Source: Synaphobranchus kaupii (taxonomy: Eukaryota; Chordata; Actinopteri; Anguilliformes; Synaphobranchidae). From it: 64,000 nucleotides of DNA. Shown here piece after piece: positions 34,385 through 46,428 of the stretch (its first letter is position 1; each line of letters begins with the position of its first letter). Below the pieces are notes generated by a model. It worked only from the letters and a program-made list of their open reading frames with translations. It was not told the DNA's origin and ran no database searches. Where the stretch lies: assembly GCA_029718625.1 (NCBI GenBank), contig CM056378.1, positions 64,627,027 to 64,691,026 on the forward strand. Direction: 5' to 3'. The translations under genes were made by a program, and so were the position numbers.

Positions 34385-36120
34385 AGGGGACATGAAGCAC
34401 TCGGTAAAGTGGCTCTGGTTCCTTCGCTTTTTACCTTAAATGAGATATGACCGTGCGTTCAAATCTCAAACAGACCCGTATTTGCTGTAAAAAGAAGCTG
34501 AAATTCGCTTTTTTTCCCACTAGGGCACAGCCATCTTGGACCACATGCGGTCGTGACGTCACTAGGTTGGTTGGTCTCTGCTGCTCAATGTATTCCTATG
34601 GGAGAATAGCTGACTTTCAGTGAGCTCAACGATGTATCATGAAGAAAAAATAAAACGAACCCACAGACGGTCTTTTTCTATTGTCCCAAGATACTCAAAT
34701 GAGTATTACCGAACAAAACTTAATTTAAAGGAGCTATATGTAACATTGACACAGAGCATTTAAAATGGATACTGCAGTCCAAATTCACAATATTGGAGAG
34801 TTGTCTCCGCCCGCCCCCTCCTCCCCAGACTAGAAGCTCATGCGGGTTGCCAGGTTGAGGACACTGAACGAACACGAGCACAAGACGAACCGAGCACAAC
34901 ATTATATTTTGAGACGGGCTTATTCTATTTTGACAATGACAAGCGACGACGAGTCCTACACTGTAAGTTGATCAGCTAATGTATACATTTGCAATTTATT
35001 TATTGTTTGAAAATTATAAACCAGCTCATGTGGATTTTTCATAACTGTCAATGTTAGCTAGATGCATGGCTGGCTATGTTTACGGTCACACAGATATAAG
35101 CTAACGTTAGTAGTATGTTCAGCTAGTAACTATATACATATATATAGCTAGCTAAATGAAAACGATGTTGAACTTAGCTTAGGCATTCGTAAATCGGCTG
35201 TCGGAGTGCCGGAGTACATCTGGTTGTTCATAATGGGCAGTGGGCGGAATCAACTGGGAGAATAGTGAATCACACAGGCCATAACAAATAGACGTTCCGA
35301 CTAGGAATGGAAATTTCAAAGGAGAACATACTGGCTGTAGCATTGTTGTCGGAGAAGCCAGTATTTCGACTTAGCATGTTTCCTTAATCTCGGATGACAT
35401 ATCATGGTCATTTTATGATTTAGTACAGTAAATTTGTTACATATAGCTCCTTTAAAACTTAATTTCCATGAACTTCTTTTGACCATATACTAATGCTGCG
35501 GCCTGACCCTATTTTTATACAGTCTATGGGCCTGACGGGCCGGCAACTGCTGCGCCACTGCATTGCCTTGATAAACAGTTTGGTTTGGGAGCTAAAGTCA
35601 TGTCTAGCTAATATTGCCTATATGAAATAAGTGTTAGCTTGTGATGCTAGGTCGCTGTAGGTATATATGTGCAGGCTTTTAACTAATATATCAAGGCAAT
35701 GCAGCGGCGCTGCAGTTGCCGGCTGGCCACGACATTATATAGTATAGTTAGAAGCAGTTAGTGGAAATTAAGTTTTAAATTAAGTTTTGTTCGGTAATAC
35801 TCAATTGAGCATTTCGGGACAATAGAAAAAGACCGTCCGTGCAGTTTTTGTTTATTTTTTCCTCACGATACATCGTTAAGCTCACTGAAAGTCAGCAATT
35901 TTCCCATAGGAATACATTGAGCAGCAGAGACCAACCAACCTAGTGGCGTCCCGACCAGTTAGTCCAAGATGGCTGAGCCCTAATGGGGGAAAAACAGCAA
36001 ATTTCACCTTCTTTTCACAGCAAATACGGGTCGGTTTGAGATTTGAACGCACGGTCATATCTAATTTAAGGTAAAAAGCTAAGGAACCAGAGCCACTTTA
36101 CAGAGTGCTTCATGTCCCCT
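34385..36120. mobile_element. TTAA-flanked foldback element carrying a second TTAA element
   Basis: The ends aggggacatgaagcactcgg and its complement lie between TTAA at 34381..34384 and 36121..36124. The long arms match: 34385 to about 35575 minus the nested insert, against about 35690..36120, with a loop of about 110 bp. No frame of note. It has the same end type and target preference as 13069..15690 but different sequence, so it is a separate family. Confidence 0.87.
34729..35451. mobile_element. Nested TTAA element, 723 bp
   Basis: The ends aggagctatatgtaaca and its complement tgttacatatagctcct are flanked by TTAA at 34725..34728 and 35452..35455. It lies within the left arm of the element 34385..36120; the right arm shows the uninterrupted sequence (ttaatttaaaacttaattt), which proves the order of insertion. 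Non-coding; a possible minus-strand frame (34720..34902) has no recognisable content. Confidence 0.9.
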
Positions 36121-36124
36121 TTAA

Positions 36125-36999
36125 AACCCCAGGGAACAAATATTCGTGATTGCCTTCTAATTAGGTTAATTTGGGTCTTGTGGACATACAATATGCATAT
36201 ACTTGTATTGGAAATAATTACTTTCTGAATTCCAGAGATAGTGGATGCTTTAACCCTCGTTTTTGGATTGAAGTTGGCGGTACAATAAGTAGGAATGGTG
36301 ACGTCACTAACCCCAAATCAATCACAAGGCTGATATCGCTTGTCCCTCCCACCAGCATTTGTCAAAACTAATGCGTTCCCGCATTAATGCCTTATTTGAA
36401 CACGGCCAGTGTGTTAGCTAGCCCTGTGGATTTAGCTACTACTTTCAGTAACGTTATGCTTATTTTGGCTAACGTTGGGCGTGTAGCACTAACATTAGAT
36501 AATAATGTCACATATGACTTCTCATCGCTGCGCTCGCCAGTGCTGGGTACAGCGCAGTTGATTTTTTTTTTAGTTGACAGGGTAACAAACCAAACAATTC
36601 CATGGCACTCCACATGCAAGTCAACTAGCTAGCTAACTAGCAGCAATACCCACGTCTTTATTGGACAAAACAAATGTTGTAACAAAGGAGTGTGGTTTAT
36701 TATTACATGGAAACTCAGTATGTTGAAACCCACCATTCCATCACCACCTGTGAAGCCAAATAAGGCGGGTTATCTGGTTGTGGAATTTCTACACTCTCAA
36801 ATTCAGTGTCGGTACATATGGTTGTACAACCCCAATTCTCTCCGCTATTTTGTATTTTTGTTGTGTGTGATGCTGAGTGTCTTCTTGGACAGAAATCAAG
36901 CCTGCTCATTAGAATATTATGACCATGCCCCGACCGTCCAAATACAGGTCTGATCAGCTAATTCAGCTGTTTTTGAGCAGTGTTTTAATCATATTTATA
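36125..36999. other. Intronic DNA, no gene recognised
   Basis: Short frames on both strands (36387..36632, 36690..36953, 36715..36909) have no recognised domain. Otherwise unremarkable. Confidence 0.35.
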
Positions 37000-38150
37000 C
37001 AGTTGAAGTCAGAAGTTTACATACACTTAGGTTGAAGTCATTAAAACTAATTTTTAACCACTCCACAGATTTCATGTTCGCAAACTATAGTGTTGGCAAG
37101 TCACTTAGGACATCTACTTTGTGCATGGCACAAGTAATTTTTCCAACAATTGTTTACAGATTATTTCACTTTTAATTCACTATATCACAATTCCAGTGGG
37201 TCAGAAGTCTACATACACTAAGTTGACTGTGCCTTTAAAGTTTTTATATTTGGTCGCATATCCTTTGCATGCCATGACTTTCTGATGTCTGTGACCCAAC
37301 AACATCAAAAGACTCTTGATATCTTATTTTCTGGTACTCTTACAAGCGATACTATAACGTCTCTGCATTTGAATGGATTTATATGGGAATTGGAGGGTGG
37401 GACTAGATTTAGCTGTAAATTATGCTGGAACAGTATGGAATACATGATTGGTAAAATGGTTGTAAGTCATCAAGGTTCTGAGGTATCAAACAAGCCTCAA
37501 ACCATCACTCTGCTGCCAGATATGCAGTAGATATGGATGGATCACTTTAAATTTTCCTATTGAACTCTATGGAAAAATAAGTCAGGAGAAGAAACCCTTC
37601 AAGTTATCCATCCATATCTACTGTATTTCTGGCAGCAGAGTGATGATTTAAGGCTTGTTTGATACGTCAGACCCTTGATGATTTCGAGCCATTTAGCTAA
37701 GCTATGTGTTTCCATACTGTTCCAGTGTAATTTACAGCTAAATCTAGTCCCACCCCCAAATTCCCATAGAGAACTATTCAAATGCAGAGACGTTATAGTA
37801 TCGCTTGTAAGAGTACCAGGAAATAAGATATCAAGAGTCTTTTGATGTTGTTGGGTCACAGACATCAGGAAGTCATGACATGCAAAGGATGACCAAATAT
37901 TAAAAATGTAAAGGCACAGTCAACTTAGTGTATGTAAACTTCTGAACCACTGGAATTGTGATATAATGAATTAAAAGTGAAATAATCTGTCTGTAAACAA
38001 TTGTTAGAAAAATTACTTGTGTCATGCACAAAGTAGATGTCCTAAGTGACTTGCCAACACTATAGTTTGCGAACATGAAATCTGTGGAGTGGTTAAAAAT
38101 GAGTTTTAATTACTTCAACCTAAGTGTATGTAAACATCCGACTTCAACTG
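37000..38150. mobile_element. Palindromic Tc1 derivative, arms about 530 bp
   Basis: The ends cagttgaagtcagaagtttac and its complement (38150) are flanked by TA. They closely resemble the salmonid/cyprinid Tc1 ends with outer and inner direct repeats (tcagaagtttacatacactt and tcagaagtctacatacacta). Instead of a transposase, the two halves are inverted copies meeting near 37530-37620. The frames at 37285..37530 and 37599..37865 are the same arm on both strands, not genes. A half copy lies at 8680..9134. Confidence 0.9.
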
Positions 38151-38152
38151 TA

Positions 38153-39148
38153 TATAATGTATTTTACGACAACCAATAGTAGTCAGGAATTTACTGTAAA
38201 TGTTTCGATAAAGGCCTTTCAAACATCAACCAATAAAAGCAAGAGCAGTGGTGAATCGAGCGTGCAAATACTTTTTGTACAACCAGTATGCGGAATTGTT
38301 TTTCCTTGCATCACACATGAGCCAAGCTGTTGTTCTTTTTTGAGACAGCATTAAATATGTATTATCTGATATAAAATGAGACTACACAGGTAAACAATTT
38401 CCATAATGGGAAGATATTTATTGCATGTAAAGTATGTACTTGAAATTGCTTACTTTCAGCAATTGGCTGTAGAATAAATGGCTGAACAATCATTATAATT
38501 AACATGCTGTTAATGTTACCCACCCCTATTTATTTGAACGGGAACACACAGACAAAGAGCTAAATCAAATTAAAGAGGATGGTAGGAGACCGGAGGCTGA
38601 GAGAGAAAGGCAAGACTTAGTTCGCCCTACTTTGCAGGTTGCTTTTCTTTCTCCTCTTTCCCAGCCTCCCTTCTAGTTGCTTTCTCGTATTGAGAGTGGG
38701 AGCCTGTTTTAGTTCTATTTTTCCCTGTCCTTTTTACGGAGTTTATTCCATTCTAGTGGTCCCCACTTGCGGAGACTTTCAGATTCCTTTTGTCGCGTCT
38801 GGTCCTCTGAACCTGACTCACCCCTCACAATCACGTCTTCCTAAATCATGCTTAGCTGCTATAATTAAATGACTGCAACGAAGTCACTGACTATGATTCT
38901 ACTTACTGCAAGATAATATAGCCTTTTGATGCCAATTAGCTTGCCAAGTAACCTACGCTAACGTTATTATTAGCTAGCTTGCTAACTGATTCATAACTGA
39001 TATCCAGTTTCTGATCAATGACAGAGGACTTTTCTAGAGAAATGGAGAGAACTGTGGAGAAAAATATACTCACTTCGTCCGGTATTAAATGCCAGTTTGA
39101 GCATCTCATGCATTGCGTTGGGCAGAAATTTGTTTTGAGTGTCAGTAA
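38153..39148. other. Intronic DNA, no gene recognised
   Basis: AT-rich, with several AATAAAA and TAGCTAG words. The frames at 38124..38354, 38639..38872 and 38936..39169 are not protein-like. Confidence 0.35.
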
Positions 39149-40607
39149 TAGTGTTGTAGTCGAGACCACCTAAACCGAGACCGAGTCAAGACCAAGACCA
39201 GAGCGTATCAAGTCCGAGTCAAGACCAAGATTTTGAGGTGGCGAGACCGAGTCAAGACCAAGACCAGACCAAATGTCATTTCTTTCCAATACTGTCAAAT
39301 GTTCATTTTGTTAAATTATCTTATAACAATCTCTTGACTGTTAAAATTACATTGCAGACTACTAATAAAACCAATTACAATATGAATATCACACACTGAT
39401 TGATGGATAGAGAATATAGAGGCACTACATACAGAGTGATAGGTGACATATAGAGAGTATAGAGGACAGAGGTTTGAGAGAGGATAGAGGTCAGGATAAA
39501 CAGAAGTTAGACAGAGGGTAAATATGCTAGAGGGGATTGATAGAGGAAATACAGGAGAGAGAAAAAATATAGGATTCAGAGGGAAAAGGAAGCAGAGATA
39601 CAGAGGGAGAGGAAGGGACAAATACAGGGAGAGGGAGGGAGAAAGAGATAGGGGAGATGGAGGGAGAAATAGAGGGAGGAGGGAGATAGAGGGAGGGGAA
39701 AATATAGAGACGGACAGACTGATCATATTGGTATTTTCTCTTATTGTTTCAAAAGGTTAGTTAACCAACATAGGGACTGCCACAGTCATATCTGTACAAG
39801 TATAGCTCTGTAATTGAAATGGTAAACAAGCAGGCACTTTAAGGATGCCGACCTGCATTTGCATATAGCAAAACCAACACAAATTATTGATCCTTTGTAG
39901 CAGTGCAATGCCTACTAGCAAATAAACCCACCTCCTGTAACTAGACTGCATTGACTGCTCTGCTAAATGACACTACATACAGGTTTAGTGCACCTGCTAA
40001 ATGACTGCAACTGAAGTTTGACAATTATTTGAGAGCCGTAGGGAGATTGTGGAGGGGGTCCTGCAATATACATATTTTATTTAGTGTAGCTCATTCAAGT
40101 ATGACAAAATAGTCTTTATGGATTGTGTAAAACTAAGAATTTAGCCCATTTTCAGATGGTGGTAGCCTACAGTTTCTGTTTAAAAACATTTCTTCAAAAA
40201 GCAGCGAAGTTGAAGTCAGATTTCATAGATTATGACATTGAGGGGATGAGTACTGATTACATTTTAAAAGAGACACCCAAAATCAAACACAATGGATTAC
40301 CTACAAAAAGTCAACATCAATAATCACCAGTGACGAGAATGAAAAATGAATTACTCACAATTTAATGAAACTTCAGCCTATTTTGTCATCTGTAACTAGT
40401 TTTCCGTGGTGGCCAATCAAATTTCTGTGGGGGCGGGTGCCACTACATGCCCCCCCCCCCCCCCCTGGACACGCCCCTGGTCTCGAAAAAAAATTCAGAG
40501 TCCTCTTCGTCCGAGACCAAGTCAAAATGTAGTTGATTCCGAGACAAGACCGAGACCTTCAAAATATGGTCTCGAGACCAAGACCAGTCTCGAGTACTAC
40601 AACTCTA
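39149..40607. mobile_element. hAT element with GAGACC-rich ends
   Basis: The left end tagtgttgtagtcgagacca and the right end, reversed, tagagttgtagtactcgaga are flanked by gtcagtaa (39141..39148) and gtcagtta (40608..40615), a 7/8 match. Subterminal regions are dense in GAGACCAAGAC words on both sides. The interior has a GA-rich simple-sequence tract (about 39475-39712) and a C16 run (40450..40465). No transposase. Confidence 0.82.
39475..39712. repeat. GA-rich low-complexity tract
   Basis: Purine-rich stretch of agaggga/ggagaga units. The long minus-strand frame over it (39316..39726) is an artefact of the CT-rich complement. Confidence 0.8.
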
Positions 40608-40615
40608 GTCAGTTA

Positions 40616-42530
40616 ATTAATCACATTAAAATGTATTTGATTTTGGGGGCTTTATGTTTCATTGACGCTCTAAATCTTGCCGTGATGCAGCACCATGTCT
40701 GATTATTACCAGCGGAAACACTGAAGTAACTGTCAACACAGGTGGAGGTAATGGGTAGCCGATTCTTCATCCGTTTTTCGCCGGTAAAGTGTAGGCCTAC
40801 TTGCTATACTGTTTGTGTAGGCTAATGGATCTGTTAATAGGAACTAATAGGAACAGTGAACCGAATCTATCAGTTTTATAACATGAGTTCATACATACTG
40901 CTGTTTGCTAAAAATATTGACACCATACAACCTCTGTTGTGTAACAAATGTCATTGATTGCATTCTTTTTTGTATGTAGCCTAGGTTATAAGAGGTTGTG
41001 GGTAATTAAAAAATATATAGGCAAGTAACACCTACTGTAATTATTTGAACCATATATCCACACTTTTAGCAGGGTCCAAAACCTGCATTTGGTTTATGGC
41101 CTTAGTGCCCCACCAGGTGGCCTTGTTGCCCCTGTAAATTCAATGATTCTTGAAGGCCATATGGCCCAAAATGTTGAAATTTAAGGCCTGCCAGTAACGT
41201 TAGCTAACGTTAATAAACGCTCTGCCTCTGTGTCAATTGCAGACTGAGTCCGTGACCTTCCTGTTCATGTTAAATTTTCAAAGGACACCCTCCTTAACTT
41301 GTCTACAATCTCGTACACTTCAGGTCCCTCTGCCATGGTTACCTTGAATTAGAAAGTATCTAGCTAGCTAGCTAGCTAAAAAGGTTGTTAACCCTGGTCG
41401 AAATTGTGCCAAAACTAGCTAGCCAGCTAGCACAATTTACAATTTTGCTACCTTTTGCTACCATTGATCTTACTAAATAAAAATAATGACTGATCTAAAA
41501 CGTGTCTAGGTGCGATAGATAAAAAAATAAAATAAAAATATTGAATGAAATATTTGAAAATTTCACTAAAGGTCTGCTACTCCTTAACGTTATGTCCTGT
41601 ATTCATAACTTCAGCAGCAACCGAGAGGGAGGGACGCATGTATTTAATTGACATTGCTGTTATTCAATCCACTATAAGTCACGGCATGACTGATATTATT
41701 ATGATTGAGCTAAAGCGCTGCCTCCCCTCACGTGACTTTTCACTATTAAAATGACTACTGAACTTGAAAAAAAAAAAAAAAAAAAGAAGCCTGCAGCCTC
41801 CCGGTCTTTCATACATAAGTATAACAGACGACGAGCTCCTCTGAGGCAAATTTTAGATTGCGTCTAAGAGCGAGTTTACTCTATTTCCCTTTTCGGCCGA
41901 TAGAGGTCACTGTTTCTGTCACAATTCAAACTAAAAATATGATGCAAAATAATCGCCCCCCCTTCCTTTCGAGTGTTTATATTTGGATTCGTTTTCTTAA
42001 TTTGATTGATTACACTTAATTCTCATAAGGAGTTTTTCAAGTTTTTCAAAGATATTTAATATTTTTTATTTTGAGGAGACAGTGCCTCCCTTGCCTCCCT
42101 GGAGGAGCCTCCTCTGTTGGGATGGCAGGTATGCCATCTGCCAAGTTACAGCTTAGCGGGGCATGCCCCATACCTATACAGCACAGAGAGTTTGCCACTT
42201 TTCAGGATTTCCCACAGAAGTAACCACAATAACCACAAACTCTCAGCCCTGAAAAACCTGTATCTGCACATTCTGACCTCATGTAACCACACAGCATTCA
42301 GATACAACATCCACACAATAAAGCCCAAAACTTTATTTTGCCGGTTTTTCTCCTTCCTCTTCATCTTATTATAATTCCTCTTCCATTTCTTCTTTTGTCA
42401 ACATACCCTCAAAGAATAATTCTCCCCATTCGACAACCGCCTTTAATCCGCCTATCAGCAGCTCGGTTTAAAATTGCCTCATCGCATGTACATACTTCAG
42501 AAGCTGTCTACCTACTACACAAACTGTGAA
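40616..42530. other. Intronic DNA with small repeats
   Basis: TAGC tandem near 41363-41381; A19 run at 41767..41785, possibly a retroposon tail; a 38-bp motif gtgcctcccttgcctccctg... (42080..42117) that recurs at 52490..52527. No gene. Confidence 0.4.
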
Positions 42531-42760
42531 AGTGCCTGTAGCTTAATGGTTACAGTACTGCTCTACCATGTAGCACATTGGGAATTCAATTCACACCTGA
42601 TCCTAACACAATCCTGATCCTAACACAATCCTGATCCTAACACAATCCTGATCACCTGATCAGTACACAATTTCTGGTACCGCAAGATCTTTGTTAAATT
42701 GCTTTGGCCTAGTGGTCAAGATCTTGCTTTTACATGCGTGAGGTCAGTGGTTTGTAGGGG
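42531..42760 (+). repeat. tRNA-derived SINE-like unit, interrupted by hAT
   Basis: Two tRNA-like modules. The first has a pol III A-box match tagcttaatgg (42539..42549) and a worn B box. The second has tggcctagtgg (42708..42718), and its B box ggtttgatccc is now split by the hAT 42755..48734 and recreated at 48737..48747 by the target duplication. Between them a 17-bp unit (cctgatcctaacacaat) is repeated three times (about 42597..42652). Confidence 0.65.
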
Positions 42761-43363
42761 TGTAACAATTAATCGATTTGGATCGATACATCGATACAGA
42801 AGGCAACGATTCAACTCCATTGATTCAACGCGCATTAATGCGATTCGTATCGCTGAGAGCCGAAAAACAGGCAGTTCTGTCAACGTCTCTGTTCTGTTCA
42901 GTTTAAACGGTAACAACCCCAATCATTTTCATTGGTTGACGTGATCAGCCACGCACGCAAACGTGGTCTGCACAAACCAAGTTCAGTGGCACAAACTGCA
43001 GGGGATGGTGAGAGTGAGACAGATCGCAGCACGGCTTCCGGTAGTTCGCAGTCTCAGAATGAAGAGGATATCCAAACCCCTGTCGGATTCAAGTCTGCAG
43101 TATGGAAGCATTTCAGATTCGCTCAAAAAGGAAGGCAAAATAAACAGAACGCATGCTATTTGAAAAATATGTAAAGACGAAATTAAATAGTTAAAGGTAT
43201 ACTATGTAGTTTCATTGCAAACAACTCATTCTTTGTTTACATTCAAATTTCCCCCCCAAAAAACATTTCTCACGTTTCCTTACTCATTAGCAAGATGTTT
43301 TCAGCCGAGGTGGTAACATCACTATAAAAATAGTGACCATACACCTAGCTACATTACATTATA

Positions 43364-43490
43364 GTCATTTAGCAGACGCTTTTATCCAAAGAGACATACA
43401 ATAAGTGCATACAGAAACGTCATCGAAGTAACTACAGAACAGATAAGACAAAGAACATCCTTCCCATAACGTAGCAGCTATCGATAGCTA
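43364..43490 (-). repeat. SINE fragment with L2-like tail (family B)
   Basis: The complement of its tail is acattacattatagtcattt followed by agcagacgcttttatccaaa, the stem-loop plus TGTAA repeat tail shared by fish L2 LINEs and their SINEs. The body matches the sequence around 60225..60310. A second bare tail lies at 43764..43806. Confidence 0.7.
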
Positions 43491-43810
43491 AGGCTATCTA
43501 TTGTCGTGATGTTTGTTTATTGTTGACAATAGTCTATCATGTTTGACCAAACCTTGATCATGTAAATGGAGACTATTTTACATGCTGAAAGCATATACGT
43601 AAGTTAGTAATCTTAGCTATTGCTCTGTAAATTTGACCACTGTTCATTTTCATAAAATAATTAAAAATCATCATTTTGTAATTCTGCTCGGTTCATTCTG
43701 TAGCCATCAACATCCAGTGGTCACGGCCCCAGAGTAAGGGTGAGGGGCAGTCATTACATAAACATTACATTACAGTCATTTAGCAGACGCTTTTAGCCAA
43801 AGCGACAATC

Positions 43811-44430
43811 ATGTTCGCGGTGGGCGAGGTAGGGCCAGGGGAAGAGGACAGCTTGATCAGAGTGACCGTGATAGAGTCAACATACTCTGGGAGAAGAAAC
43901 ATTTCCATCTCAACGAAGTTGAGACAGAGCGGCACTTTATCACAAAATGCGAAAAATACAATCAAATCAGAAATAAATATTTTCCCAAAATAAATCAGAG
44001 ATACCCTCAATTAAAAAATTGAACAGACATCTAAAAACTCCCCATCCTCTTAGGAGAGGAGAGGACGTGCTGTGACCTGGCAGCACAATACATAGCTGCC
44101 TGCCATCTTCTTAAGGACAGTGAGTGACAGAGATCATTATAAACCAATTAAAAATTTTTATATTTATTATATTCACTTTATAAGATAATATGTGTCGTTC
44201 TCATCATCATTATTATCATTTATATTGATAATTATTATTGTTTTTAATTGTACTTTATTATTTTACATTATTGTTATTTCTAAATCCATAATCCAAGAAA
44301 AGTTCTTGTTTTCATGTATGGTTACTGTTCATTCGTTTCTAGTCTTTGCTGTTTTGTATTGTTCAGAGCAGTATGCTTTGACAATACAGATTCAATGTCT
44401 TGTCATGCCAATAAAGCGAACTGAATTGAG
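43811..44430 (+). pseudogene. LINE 3' fragment (C-terminal ORF2 plus 3' end)
   Basis: Frame fragments ETERHFITKCEKYNQIRNKY and LPILLGEERTCCDLAAQYIA resemble the C-terminal region of a non-LTR ORF2. They are followed by a 3' end with caatgtcttgtcatgccaat then aaagcgaactgaattgag, typical of fish LINE tails. Clade not determined. Confidence 0.55.
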
Positions 44431-45140
44431 TCCACGGTCAGAAACGTCACCACAATGCTCGTGCGTCGTTATGCGTGTCTGAGAAGAACACGTGATAAGC
44501 AATTTTCGGGGAGCCCTTTTCTCCCGCGTGCTCTATATCGCCATCTAGTGTTCTGAAACTACATAGTATACCTTTAACACCACAAACTTCGCCGTCCACT
44601 TGAAAAGAAAGCATTGCGTAGTTCATGTTTAGAAACTTTCTTCCCACAGAAGTTAAGCCATAACTCCAAAAGAGCGATGAATGTAACGTCCGCCATTTCA
44701 TATTTCATATAGACATGGGGCCTTATAGCGTTGTCGAAAACGAAGGCTTTCGCGAGTTAGTGAACATGTTAGAGCCTAAGTATGTCATCACAAGCCGACA
44801 GCATTTTAGCGAGAAATGCATACCCACACTCTACAATCAAATAAAAGTAGAAATCCAAGAAGAATTGAAGAAAGCAGAGCGAGTTGCCATTACAACCGAC
44901 GGGTGGACTTTGTGTTCCACAGAACCGTATGTAACAACCACTTCACACCACATAGACGCAGACTGGCGCATGAAACATTATGTACTGCAGACGCGTGTAT
45001 TGAACGAAGCACATACTGGTAAAAACATTGGGGCTGTCCTGAGAGAGGCATGCATCAAATGGAACATAAACAACAAAAATCCAGCACTGATAACTGATAA
45101 CGCTAGCAACATGACAGCGGCTGGAGTCGAGACCCATTTG

Positions 45141-46428
45141 TAGGGCTGTACCGAATGTCATTTTTTTACATTCGAAGCTTCTATTGAGGTTTTCGAATGA
45201 AGCTTCGAATGTCTGTCGTCATATTTTATGACGTCATCAAAAAAAATCATTAAAAAAAATCCTCAAACAAAATCCTCAGTTTGAATAAAGTGATTAATCT
45301 TTTTTTTTTTTAATCAACTTTCTTTAATGAATATAACTCGTAGGGCTGAGCCGAATGCCATTTTTTACACTTCGAAATTCGTTGGCAATTTTCCCAGAAG
45401 CTCAGAAGCTTCGTTTTTAATAATAATCTATTAAAAATATATTTTTTTTTGAGTCTTTGAAAACAATGTTACGATACGTCCAGTAGAGGGCGTGCTTACA
45501 TCTATTTCAGTAATATGCGCATGAAGAAAGAAACAACAGTTCTTTTATTTTTTTTTATTGAAACAACAAAGTATTACATTGAAATGGAACAGAAGTTCAG
45601 GACATGAACCAAGACCTAAATAAATTTAAAAGATAAATATAAGCCGCAGTCTTCACAGTTATGTGCAGGCCTATAAAGTCTCCAGACTTGTAGCCTACAT
45701 ACTGCGTATGGTATGGGGGAAAAAGTCTAAAGGAAAGCCGAGTGTAGGCTATTCCCGAGTGTAGGCTATATAAAGCCGAGTGTAGGCTATATTGTTTATA
45801 TTACGTAATAGGTTGTCATGCTATGCTAACCTAGGCTATATCATGAAATGTAGCCTAGTCAGATCGGCTGCTAGCTAATGCTAATGTTGCTAGGCTATTA
45901 CTCTGACGAAGATATATAGGCTACTTACATTTTTCAAATGGTTTGTCAAATTTGTATGGTATGCCAATTTCTGCTGGCATATTTGTCATTTGACCGTTTT
46001 TGGATTGCCAGCGGTAATATTAAAATGTTTCCACACAGCTGACTTCTTTGACATCTTGTAACTTCACCTCAGGCTTTGGGCAACAGCGTAGCGAATGCTA
46101 TTTTTATTCAGTCTATGCGAATGTGGAGACAAGTCACATGGAAGGCTGAACCACGCTAGTACAGGCAGTGCATCCCTTGTACGTTCGATTAACTTCCAGG
46201 CGGTTCAAAGCTCAATCAGTATAGAATAAACACTTATATGTTGACAAACATCCAGTAAACCATCAATTTTCTTCTTCTTTTTTGAGGGGGAAAAAATGTT
46301 TAGTTTTTTTTTGTTGTTGTTTTTTTTTGAGGAAAAAAGAAAACGAACTATTCGAATCTGAATTTAGGATCCGAATTCCAATCCCACGAACGAAGCTTCG
46401 GAGCTCCGAAGCATTCGGCTCAGCCCTA
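45141..46428. mobile_element. hAT MITE with two left ends, inside the transposase
   Basis: It is flanked by the perfect 8-bp duplication cccatttg (45133..45140, 46429..46436). The right end, reversed, is tagggctgagccgaatgct. The outer left end reads tagggctgtaccgaatgtca, and a second left end tagggctgagccgaatgcca lies at 45341. The host transposase frame is continuous across the duplication. The 45341..46428 part matches 7617..8090 in reverse plus about 600 bp of extra interior. Confidence 0.92.

Larger units (their letters stand above)
43195..44573. mobile_element. TTAA-flanked element inside the BED domain
   Basis: The ends aggtatactatgtagtttca and its complement are flanked by TTAA (43191..43194, 44574..44577). 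Its interior has collected two SINE tails (43364.. and 43764..) and a LINE 3' fragment (about 43811..44430). The insertion point splits the zinc finger of the host hAT transposase. Confidence 0.88.

Noticed and set aside
36690..36953. 87-aa plus frame and overlapping minus frame as host exons
   Set aside because: No splice signals in the right places and no recognisable protein; not used.
37285..37865. Two similar ORFs starting MSVTQQHQKTLDILF on opposite strands
   Set aside because: They are the two arms of a palindromic Tc1 element, also present in half form at 8680, not genes.
39316..39726. 136-aa minus-strand ORF rich in Leu, Ser and Pro
   Set aside because: It is the CT-rich complement of a GA simple-sequence tract within a hAT MITE.
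44192..44482. 96-aa hydrophobic plus-strand ORF
   Set aside because: Falls in AT-rich DNA at a LINE 3' end inside a TTAA element; composition explains the hydrophobicity.
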